From Bacteroidia bacterium (GTDB lineage: Bacteria > Bacteroidota > Bacteroidia > Palsa-965), in the NCBI GenBank assembly GCA_025454955.1, contig JALONL010000012.1:124001-188000 (forward strand): 64,000 nt of DNA, written 5' to 3'. Below the pieces are notes generated by a model. The model searched no databases. It worked only from the letters and a program-made list of their open reading frames with translations, and had not been told where the DNA came from. The first letter of the stretch is position 1. Every line of letters begins with the position of its first letter. This document shows, in pieces, positions 45,159 to 52,405 of this stretch. Made by a program: the position numbers and the translations under genes.

Positions 45159-45671
45159 TTGAGAGAACGGTTTTATAAACTCTATTTACTTTTAACTCTG
45201 GCTGCCGGTTGGCTTTCAGCAGAGTGTTGCATTTCAAAAAAAACTGCAACTGCAAAATCTTCCGATTATTATGGAATGTATCGTTCCACAATTATTATTG
45301 AAGGTGGTTTACTTAAAGAATATTTATTATTGGATAGTAATTTTATGGCCTATACAATATTAGATTCTGCTGATTACTGTGCGAAAAAAGATGAACTCAT
45401 GCGCAGAGACTGTATCGGGCTCACTAAATTTAATATTCTTGGGGATTCCATTCGATTTCGCTTTGACAGTCTGGCATTAATCAAATCCAAAGGCTCAGTG
45501 TATATAAATGGAGAATTAATTACCATTTATTCAAAAAAATTTGATAAAAACAGGCCTGAAATATACTATGGAAAATATTCAAAAGACACTTTGCATCTGA
45601 CACTACAAATAATTGATTTTAGATGGCGGGATACCTCTTACCAAAAAGTAACCTATATAAAGTGCAGGTAG
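45159..45671 (+). CDS. Hypothetical secreted protein, AT-rich
   Basis: 170 residues from a TTG at 45159; no better ATG precedes the signal-like stretch KLYLLLTLAAGWLSAECC. A CIS motif after it could be a weak lipobox. The body (YYGMYRSTIIIEGGLLKEYLLLD, DSIRFRFDSLALIKSKGSVYINGELITIY, DTSYQKVTYIKC) is beta-rich and again lipocalin-like. It may be a distant tandem relative of the preceding ORF; both are AT-rich against the GC-richer flanks, which hints at acquisition. Confidence 0.55.
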   Translation: MRERFYKLYLLLTLAAGWLSAECCISKKTATAKSSDYYGMYRSTIIIEGGLLKEYLLLDSNFMAYTILDSADYCAKKDELMRRDCIGLTKFNILGDSIRFRFDSLALIKSKGSVYINGELITIYSKKFDKNRPEIYYGKYSKDTLHLTLQIIDFRWRDTSYQKVTYIKCR

Positions 45672-45761
45672 TTGAAGCCTTTCCCCGAAAATCCATCACC
45701 GCACATTTCTTCCTCACCACCCGCATAAATCTTACCTTAGCCCACTCACACATACACACTC

Positions 45762-46505
45762 ATGAACATCATCGGCATCATCCCCGCACGCTACGGCTCT
45801 ACCCGGTTTGAAGGCAAGCCACTCACCGATATTGGCGGCAAAACCATGATTCGCCGCGTTACCGAGCAGGCGCTGAAAGCCCAAAAGCTGGCGACGGTGG
45901 CGGTGGCTACCGACGATGAGCGTATTGCCAATGAAGTGCGGAGTTTTGGCGGCACGGTGGTAATGACATCAGCCGATCACCTGAACGGCACCAGCCGTTG
46001 TGCCGAAGCCGCCGAACTGCTGGGCGGAAACTGGGACGCGGTAATTAACATACAGGGCGATGAGCCGTTTATTCATCCCGGCCAGATTGATTTGCTGGCC
46101 GGTTTGTTTGAAGATGCCGCCACCGAAATTGGCACGCTGGTAAAAAAGCTGCACGACATTGCCGATTTAGACAATCCCAACATCATAAAAGTAGTGCTCG
46201 ACGCACAGCAGCGGGGCATGTATTTCAGCCGCTCGCCCATTCCGCACCTGCGTGGCGTGGAATCGGAAGCACGGCTCGAAAAACATACGTTCTACAAACA
46301 CATCGGCATTTACGGCTACCGCATGGAAGTGCTGCGCAATCTGGTAAAATTATCGCCCACGCCCCTCGAAATGGCCGAATCGCTCGAACAACTGCGCTGG
46401 CGCGAAAACGGCTTCACCATCCGCACCGCACTCACCGACCTTGAAACCATTTCGGTGGATGTGCCTTCCGACATCGACAAACTCCGCGCCGCCGGCCTCA
46501 TTTAA
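45762..46505 (+). CDS. kdsB: 3-deoxy-manno-octulosonate cytidylyltransferase
   Basis: 247 residues, full length for KdsB. Nucleotide-binding start IIPARYGSTRFEGKPLTDIGGKTMI, then VATDDERI, MTSADHLNGTSRCAEA, INIQGDEPFI (Mg2+-binding Asp), YFSRSPIPHLR and ISVDVPSDID. The enzyme activates Kdo with CTP to CMP-Kdo for LPS inner-core synthesis in the cytoplasm. It stands alone, followed by the palindromic repeat cluster. Confidence 0.95.
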   Translation: MNIIGIIPARYGSTRFEGKPLTDIGGKTMIRRVTEQALKAQKLATVAVATDDERIANEVRSFGGTVVMTSADHLNGTSRCAEAAELLGGNWDAVINIQGDEPFIHPGQIDLLAGLFEDAATEIGTLVKKLHDIADLDNPNIIKVVLDAQQRGMYFSRSPIPHLRGVESEARLEKHTFYKHIGIYGYRMEVLRNLVKLSPTPLEMAESLEQLRWRENGFTIRTALTDLETISVDVPSDIDKLRAAGLI

Positions 46506-46508
46506 CCA

Positions 46509-46630
46509 AAGCTGCGGAAAGTTTCAGTCGCCAAAGGCGAAAAACCACGAAGCTGCGGAAAGTTTCAGTCGTCGCAGACGACAAACTTTCCGCTTAGTTG
46601 AAACAAGTCTCCGGACTTGTTTCAACTAAG
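46509..46630. repeat. REP-like cluster: 22-bp direct repeat and two abutting hairpins
   Basis: AAGCTGCGGAAAGTTTCAGTCG occurs at 46509-46530 and 46550-46571. The second copy forms the left side of a hairpin (GCGGAAAGTTT 46555-46565 with AAACTTTCCGC 46583-46593; inner GTCGTC/GACGAC). It abuts a second hairpin with 17-bp perfect arms, CTTAGTTGAAACAAGTC (46593-46609) and its complement (46614-46630), around a TCCG loop. It follows kdsB by 3 bases and may also stop transcription, though there is no T-run. Confidence 0.85.
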
Positions 46631-46762
46631 CCCATCCCCCGGAAAACCCGTCCCCGAAAAAAATCCGCAACTCTAACCCTCTTGTTATTAACCCGTTAAT
46701 ATCCGGTTCAAAAAAACAAGAGTGCCCTGTTTTTTTCTTTGGCTACTTTTGAACACCAGACC

Positions 46763-47872
46763 ATGGAAAATCCGGTTAACGTAGCGCATTACATCAGCGA
46801 ACTCCTGTTCCTCCACGATTGTGTGGTGGTTCCGGGATTTGGCGGTTTCGTGTGTACCTACGCCCCGGCGCGTATCCATCCGGCCCAGCACACCTTTCAT
46901 CCGCCGTCGAAGCAACTGGTGTTTAACCGCCACCTGCAGCAAAACGACGGTTTGCTGGCCCACGCCATAGCCTCGGCCGTGCCGTGCAGCTTTGGCGAGT
47001 CGATGCAGGCCATTGAGGCTTTTGCCGCCGAAACTTCGGCTGCGCTCAAAGCGGGCAAAACGGTGCATCTTCACCACATCGGCCGCCTGAGCCTTGATCC
47101 CGAGCGCAACATACGTTTCGAGGCCGACGAGGAAGTGAATTTCCTCATCGAGTCGTTTGGTTTGGGCACGTTCCAAAACATGCCGGTAATCCGCGAAACC
47201 ACGGCCGAACCGCAGCCTCTGCAAACCGAAACCACCCGCCCGCTCACCCCGCGCGAAAACAAGATAAAAGCCGAAGAACGTCCGCCGGTAACGACCCGTC
47301 CGCTGGTTACCCGCCGCCGCGCCATTGCCGCCGCAATAGCGATTCCGCTGGCTGTATTGGCCATCTGGCTGCCCATGCAACGCCTCAACAATGTGCAAAT
47401 GGCCGGTTTCAACTGGAACAGCGGAAATACCAGTGGCAAATACTTGCCGGTAAACTGGTTTAAACAACTCCAGCCCGCCGCCGACAGTTTCCCCATTCCT
47501 CCCGACCTTCGCACCGATACTTCGGCACAACTGCAAATTACGCTCGAAAACGGCCCGCCCGTGCCCGTAAGCCGCCATACAGCCGCGCCCGAATCGACCC
47601 GCGTGGAAAAAGCACAGAAGCCGCAACCCGTGGCGCAGGTGGCCGAAGCAGGCACATTTTACGTCATTGGCGGCGCATTCAGCGTACCCTCCAATGCCGA
47701 GAACTACCGCAAACTGCTGGAGTCGAAGGGCTATCCCACCACGCTGCTGCAGAATGTAAAGGGTACACTTACCCACATCAGCATTGCCAGCTTCAGTTCG
47801 CGCAGTGAGGCCGAGCGGTTTATGCGTACTATTCAGGACTCGGTTTCGGGTGCCTGGATTTTGAAGCGGTAA
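46763..47872 (+). CDS. HU-CCDC81 and SPOR domain protein
   Basis: 369 residues from ATG 46763. The N-terminal HU-CCDC81 domain pair reads VAHYISELLFLHDCVVVPGFGGFVCTY and continues to about residue 130 (VHLHHIGRLSLDPERNIRFEAD). A single TM helix (AIAAAIAIPLAVLAIWLPM, about 190-210) leads to a linker and a C-terminal SPOR domain (FYVIGGAFSVPSNAENYRKLLE, THISIASFSSRSEAERFM). SPOR binds denuded septal peptidoglycan, so a division-site role is likely. TACTTTTG (46744-46751) is a probable -7 element. Confidence 0.92.
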   Translation: MENPVNVAHYISELLFLHDCVVVPGFGGFVCTYAPARIHPAQHTFHPPSKQLVFNRHLQQNDGLLAHAIASAVPCSFGESMQAIEAFAAETSAALKAGKTVHLHHIGRLSLDPERNIRFEADEEVNFLIESFGLGTFQNMPVIRETTAEPQPLQTETTRPLTPRENKIKAEERPPVTTRPLVTRRRAIAAAIAIPLAVLAIWLPMQRLNNVQMAGFNWNSGNTSGKYLPVNWFKQLQPAADSFPIPPDLRTDTSAQLQITLENGPPVPVSRHTAAPESTRVEKAQKPQPVAQVAEAGTFYVIGGAFSVPSNAENYRKLLESKGYPTTLLQNVKGTLTHISIASFSSRSEAERFMRTIQDSVSGAWILKR

Positions 47873-48000
47873 ATTCCCAGTATATTAATTTAGACTTTAT
47901 TTTCCGAATGGGTTTTTCGGATAGTATATTCGTATTTGCCATATCCAGGCAGGCAAAGATGAGTAAGTTTAATAAATTGATATAGCCGGCGTCCTGTAAC

Positions 48001-49047
48001 ATGAAAAAGAACCAAAAATTAATTGTTAACTCTATCAAAGATCTGTTGCCTGGTATTGCCCAAATTATTGAACAGGCCAGAAGCAGAGCCGCAATATTCC
48101 TGAATGCGGAAACGACACTCATGTACTGGGGGATTGGGAATTTTATCAATCGAAATCTCAAAGAAAACAACCGTACCGAATACGGAAGCCAGATTCTTGT
48201 AACACTGTCACAAGAATTAACCAAACAATTTGGCAAGGGATTTACCTACTCCGCATTAACACGTATGTGCAAGGTGGCTACTGTTTTTGAAGAAAAAAAT
48301 ATTGCGACACTGTCGCAACATTTTAGCTGGAGTCATTTGATTGAACTTTCCTTAATTGATGATGAGGTTAAACGCGACTACTATATGCTTATGAGTGCTG
48401 AGGGAAACTGGAGCATTCGCAGGCTGAAAGAAGAGATTGATAAAATGTTGTTTGAAAGAACTGCCATTGCCCGGAAAACCCAAGCCGAAATAAGTACGCA
48501 ACTGAACGCACACAAAAAACAGCAAATCAATCATCCTGATTTGTATTTTAAAAACACATACATACTCGATTTCCTTAATCTGCCACAAAATCATAGTGAA
48601 AGTGAATTGGAAGATGCGTTGGTGGGAAAAATGGAACAATTTATCCTTGAACTGGGCGACGGATTTGCATTTATTGAACGCCAGAAACGAATTTCTATTG
48701 ACGGGGAAGATTATTACCTCGACTTATTATTTTATCATAGAAAACTGAAACGACTAATCGCTATTGATCTGAAACTTGGAAAGTTTAAAGCGGCATATAA
48801 AGGCCAAATGGAACTTTACCTTCGATGGTTAGAGAAATACGAGTTGATGGATGGGGAAGAAAAACCTATCGGACTTTTACTTTGCGGCGAAGGTAACAGC
48901 GAACATATTGAGTTGCTGATGATAAATGAACCTACAATTAAAGTAGCCCAATATCTTACTGAACTTCCTGAGAAAAAATGGCTGGCAGAGAAATTCAGGC
49001 GTGCAGTTGAACTTGCCAAACAACAGGAAATACAAAAGAATCTGTAA
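48001..49047 (+). CDS. YhcG-type PDDEXK nuclease domain protein (DUF1016)
   Basis: 348 residues. The N-terminal DUF1016_N domain (about 10-165) has ARSRAAIFLNAETTLMYWGIGNFI, LTRMCKVATVFEE and FSWSHLIELSLIDD. The C-terminal PDDEXK-like nuclease core has DFLNLPQNHSESELEDALV, then EDYYLDLLFYHRKLKRLIAIDLKLGKF, with the D and DxK catalytic pattern, and GQMELYLRWLEKYE. Homologues are thought to act on DNA, perhaps in recombination or anti-foreign-DNA roles, often beside restriction genes. None are here, and the gene is more AT-rich than its neighbours, so recent transfer is plausible. Confidence 0.87.
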   Translation: MKKNQKLIVNSIKDLLPGIAQIIEQARSRAAIFLNAETTLMYWGIGNFINRNLKENNRTEYGSQILVTLSQELTKQFGKGFTYSALTRMCKVATVFEEKNIATLSQHFSWSHLIELSLIDDEVKRDYYMLMSAEGNWSIRRLKEEIDKMLFERTAIARKTQAEISTQLNAHKKQQINHPDLYFKNTYILDFLNLPQNHSESELEDALVGKMEQFILELGDGFAFIERQKRISIDGEDYYLDLLFYHRKLKRLIAIDLKLGKFKAAYKGQMELYLRWLEKYELMDGEEKPIGLLLCGEGNSEHIELLMINEPTIKVAQYLTELPEKKWLAEKFRRAVELAKQQEIQKNL

Positions 49048-49058
49048 TTAAAGCCGTT

Positions 49059-49592
49059 TCACGGAAAAATCTCAATCACCGCCCCCGTTTTCACCGCCAC
49101 ATACAACTCTTCCATTTCCTGGTTGGTAACCGCAATACACCCCGCCGTCCAATCCATCCACCGGTGAAATTTACCAATATACCCGCGCCCATTTTTCAAC
49201 CCGTGTATCTTCACATCGCCGCCCGGCGATTTTCCTTTTTTCCGGGCTTCGGCACGATCCTTATCGTTGGGGTATGATATGCCGAGATTTTTGTAATGCG
49301 AACTGTTCGGGTTGCGGTCGTTTATCGTATAGCGGCCTTCGGGTGTGCGCTTGTCGCCTTCGTACTGCTTGTCGCCGGTGGTGTTGCGGCCTATGGCCAC
49401 GGTGTAGGTTTTCACCAAACGATTGCCGCTGAAGGCTTTCATTTCGTGGCGCGATTTATACACTTCGAGGCGGTCGATGACAATGCCTTGTGGTAATTTT
49501 TTTTCGGGGAAGAAATAATACACGGCTGCAGCAATCATGCACACGAGCAGCAACACCGAAGTATATTTAAGTATCTGCTTTACTTTCTTCAT
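49059..49592 (-). CDS. Small L,D-transpeptidase (YkuD/YafK-like)
   Basis: 177 residues from ATG 49592; the track start is TTG 49598. N-terminal TM anchor (LKYTSVLLLVCMIAAAVYYFF). YkuD core: VIDRLEVYKSRHEM, TYTVAIGRN, GDKRTPEGRYTIN, then VKIHGLKN and WTAGCIAVTNQEM with catalytic Cys. The usual SHGC is TAGC here, as in YafK-like members, so the His next to Gly is replaced by Ala. Likely role is peptidoglycan cross-linking or DAP hydrolysis. It lies between the nuclease and the glycine-rich protein gene. Confidence 0.85.
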   Translation of the reverse strand: MKKVKQILKYTSVLLLVCMIAAAVYYFFPEKKLPQGIVIDRLEVYKSRHEMKAFSGNRLVKTYTVAIGRNTTGDKQYEGDKRTPEGRYTINDRNPNSSHYKNLGISYPNDKDRAEARKKGKSPGGDVKIHGLKNGRGYIGKFHRWMDWTAGCIAVTNQEMEELYVAVKTGAVIEIFP

Positions 49593-49605
49593 GCTCAAAA
49601 GCGGT

Positions 49606-52230
49606 TTATAGCTTTTGCCAAAGTTGCACCCATTTCCCCGAATCGGTAATTACCGAAATGAAATAATTTCCGCTGCCGAGCCACGAAAGATCAAGCTGTG
49701 CGGTAAACGTTCCGCTCACTTCGCCAAAATGTGTAGCGGCCACGCGCCTGCCGGCAGCATCGGTTATTTCGAGCGTGAGCGTGCCGGTGTACAATGCGTG
49801 CGAAAACAAGTTAAGCACACCGACCGATGGATTGGGGTAAAGCGAAAGTGCAGGCACTGCGGCCAATTGGTTTTGGCCAAGCGTTAATATTATTTCAATG
49901 GTATCGGAAGCGGTGCAGCCGTTGCTGTCGGTAACCATTGCCCAATAAGTGCCTGCCACCGGTGCTGAAATGGTAAATGTGTTTTGGCCCGTGTTCCAGA
50001 GGCAGGCCGCAAATCCTGCACCGGCATTGAGGTTTACGGGCAGCGACGTAAGCACAAGATCGGGGCCGAGGCTGAACGGCGGATTGGCATTTACGGCAAT
50101 GAAAACGCTGTCGGTGTTTATGCAGCCGTTGCTGTCGGTAACCGTTACTTGATACGTTTGGCTGAATGGCGGCACGAAGGGAACACCATTAATTACGTTT
50201 TGATTCCACACAAAATTCCCCGCACCGGCGCATGAAAGCAGCAGCGAATCGCCGGCACAAACCGACGCGGAAGGCTGGGTTGCGATGGACAGAACCGGCA
50301 GGAGATGCACCACAATTTCGGCCTGCGCGGTGGCGGTGCAGCCGTTGCTGTCGGTGCCGGTAAGTGTGTAGCTGCCGCCGGCTTCGGGGGCAAAGGGCTG
50401 GCCGTTGGTAATGCCGCCGCTCCAGGTGTAGGAGCTTGCGCCACTGCCGCTAAGCAGTACTGTATCGCCTGCGCAAATGGTATCGGCGGTGGCGGTAAAG
50501 CTTACGGGGGGAAGCTGATTTACGGTGAGCGAAGCAGTGTCGGTTTGTACACAGCCAAATACATCGGTGCCGGTAACAATGTACTCGCCGCTGGCTTCGG
50601 GCGCAAAGGGTACGTTGTTTAAAATGCCGCCGCTCCACGTATAAACAGATGCACCGGTGCCGCTGAGTGTAACCGTATCGCCTGCGCAGATGGTATCGTT
50701 GTAAGCGGCAATGCTCACATTGGGAAGGGGAATTACGGTAATTTGTGCAGTGGCAGTTTGCACACAACCATTTATATCTGATCCGGTAACTATGTAATTG
50801 TTTGAATTAAACATAACCACCGGCACATTATTGAGAATATTATTCGACCAGAGATAAGAACTGCCACCTGTGCCCGAAAGCGTAACCACATCGCCCGCAC
50901 AAACCGTATCGTTGGGAAAGGCGTTGAACGAAATAGTGGGAAGCGGATTTACCGTAACCGAAATGGAAGCCGAAGCACTGCATCCGTTTACGGAAGTGCC
51001 CACCACATTATAATTTGCCGAGGATGCAGGCACAAAGCCCACACCGTTTGTGACATTTCCGCTCCACGTATAGGAAGACGCGCCCATGCCGTTCAGCGTA
51101 AGCATATTTCCCGCACACACCTGCGCACCCGGACTGGCCGCAATGCTCACCAACGGAAGCGGAAGCACGGTTAACGATACATTCTCCGTATCCACACACC
51201 CGATGGAGTTGGTGGCAATTAGTTGGTAAGTATTGCTCGACTGTGGCACAAACGGCACCGCATTAATCACATTGTTGCTCCACTGTGTAGTGGCTGCATT
51301 ATTAGCCGTTAGCGTCACCGCATTTCCGGCGCACACGGCTGCCGAGGGCCACACCTGCACATTTACCGAATAACTGGAAAGAAACGGGGTAATGATTACC
51401 TGTCCGTTTCCGCTGCGTGCATTGGCGGTGTTGCTTTGGTTGGTGCCGCTGTTAAACGAGCCGCCACCACCGCCACCGGCCCGGCAGGTATTTCCTTCGC
51501 CGCCGCCGCCGCCCGAATATCCGCCGCCTCCCCCATTGCCACACACTGCGCCGCCGCCGCCGCCAAAACCGCCGTCGCCCTGCCCGGCCTGGCCAAACAG
51601 GGTGGAGCCGGTGCCGCCGGTAAACAAAGGCCAGGTTTGTCCGCCAGTGCAGCCGGTGCCGTAAGTGGAATTTTGTCCGGCCGAGAGCCATCCCGCGCCC
51701 CCCGAGCCACCACCCGAAGAGCCATTGCCAAAGCCGCCATTGCCATTGCTGCCGCCCAAAGCCGATAATGTGCCAACGCCCGCCGTGCCCGCTGCCGAAA
51801 GCACGGCCGCAATGCCATCGCGGCAGGCTTGTGGCCAGTTTGCATTGCCGCCGCCACCGCCGCCGGCTACCAGCAGCAGTGTACGCGCAGGCCCGTTGCT
51901 TTTCCACACAAACGATCCGCCGCCGCCACCCGCCGAAGCACCTGCCCCGCCGCAGGCGTTAACTGTGCCCTGCTGCCCCACAGCCATGTAAATGGTATCA
52001 CCCGGCGTTACGGCAAAACGGCCTTTTACACGCGCCCCGGCCCCGCCGTTTGAATTGCCTCCCTGTGCGCCAAAGGCTTCAATATCGACCTGCGTAACAC
52101 ATGGCGGCACCACATAATGCTGCACCGTGCCAATACGGCCGGTGCCGCTGGCATTGAAAGTGGAAACGGGAAGCTGCGCAAAAACCGCAGTACTCAAAAG
52201 CATGACCGAAGAAAGGAGTCGTTTCTTCAT
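49606..52230 (-). CDS. Glycine-rich (ALK/LTK GRD-like) and Ig-repeat surface protein with type A T9SS sorting domain
   Basis: 874 residues. Signal peptide MKKRLLSSVMLLSTAVFAQ. Residues about 35-285 form a glycine-rich domain (TQVDIEAFGAQGGNSNGGAG, PGDTIYMAVGQQG, GGGGSFVWKS, LLLVAGGGGGGN, GGGGGYSGGGGG) with the pattern of the ALK/LTK glycine-rich domain. Then come about six Ig-like repeats of roughly 80 residues with CAGDTVTLSGTGASSYTWSG and VTGTDxxGC, plus a degenerate seventh. The end is a type A CTD (ALSLYPNPSVGVLNLFSH...NYFISVITDSG). Predicted surface adhesin. Confidence 0.87.
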   Translation of the reverse strand: MKKRLLSSVMLLSTAVFAQLPVSTFNASGTGRIGTVQHYVVPPCVTQVDIEAFGAQGGNSNGGAGARVKGRFAVTPGDTIYMAVGQQGTVNACGGAGASAGGGGGSFVWKSNGPARTLLLVAGGGGGGNANWPQACRDGIAAVLSAAGTAGVGTLSALGGSNGNGGFGNGSSGGGSGGAGWLSAGQNSTYGTGCTGGQTWPLFTGGTGSTLFGQAGQGDGGFGGGGGAVCGNGGGGGYSGGGGGEGNTCRAGGGGGGSFNSGTNQSNTANARSGNGQVIITPFLSSYSVNVQVWPSAAVCAGNAVTLTANNAATTQWSNNVINAVPFVPQSSNTYQLIATNSIGCVDTENVSLTVLPLPLVSIAASPGAQVCAGNMLTLNGMGASSYTWSGNVTNGVGFVPASSANYNVVGTSVNGCSASASISVTVNPLPTISFNAFPNDTVCAGDVVTLSGTGGSSYLWSNNILNNVPVVMFNSNNYIVTGSDINGCVQTATAQITVIPLPNVSIAAYNDTICAGDTVTLSGTGASVYTWSGGILNNVPFAPEASGEYIVTGTDVFGCVQTDTASLTVNQLPPVSFTATADTICAGDTVLLSGSGASSYTWSGGITNGQPFAPEAGGSYTLTGTDSNGCTATAQAEIVVHLLPVLSIATQPSASVCAGDSLLLSCAGAGNFVWNQNVINGVPFVPPFSQTYQVTVTDSNGCINTDSVFIAVNANPPFSLGPDLVLTSLPVNLNAGAGFAACLWNTGQNTFTISAPVAGTYWAMVTDSNGCTASDTIEIILTLGQNQLAAVPALSLYPNPSVGVLNLFSHALYTGTLTLEITDAAGRRVAATHFGEVSGTFTAQLDLSWLGSGNYFISVITDSGKWVQLWQKL

Positions 52231-52394
52231 CAGGTTGTGGAGCTAAGGTGCCAGCCGCAACGCAGGGGAGAATGCTGCTTTAACGTAAATGTAAAACTAA
52301 TTGCCGTTGCCCCGCATAACTATATGGTTAATGTGCGCTTATGCCGGTGTAAAAGGGTTTGTGCGAAGGGTGAAGTTTGGGGATAATGGAGTTG

Positions 52395-52402
52395 TATATT
52401 TG
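52395..52402 (+). promoter_or_regulatory. TATATTTG -7 element for xseA
   Basis: Exact TAnnTTTG ending 3 bases before ATG 52406. TTTG at 52376-52379 could be the -33 element, with a short 15-base spacer. Implies leaderless mRNA. Confidence 0.5.
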
Positions 52403-52405
52403 CGT

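Noticed and set aside
51392-51991. Pro- and Ala-rich plus-strand ORFs opposite the glycine-rich domain
   Set aside because: Poly-Pro and poly-Ala frames are the expected complement of GGN glycine codons.
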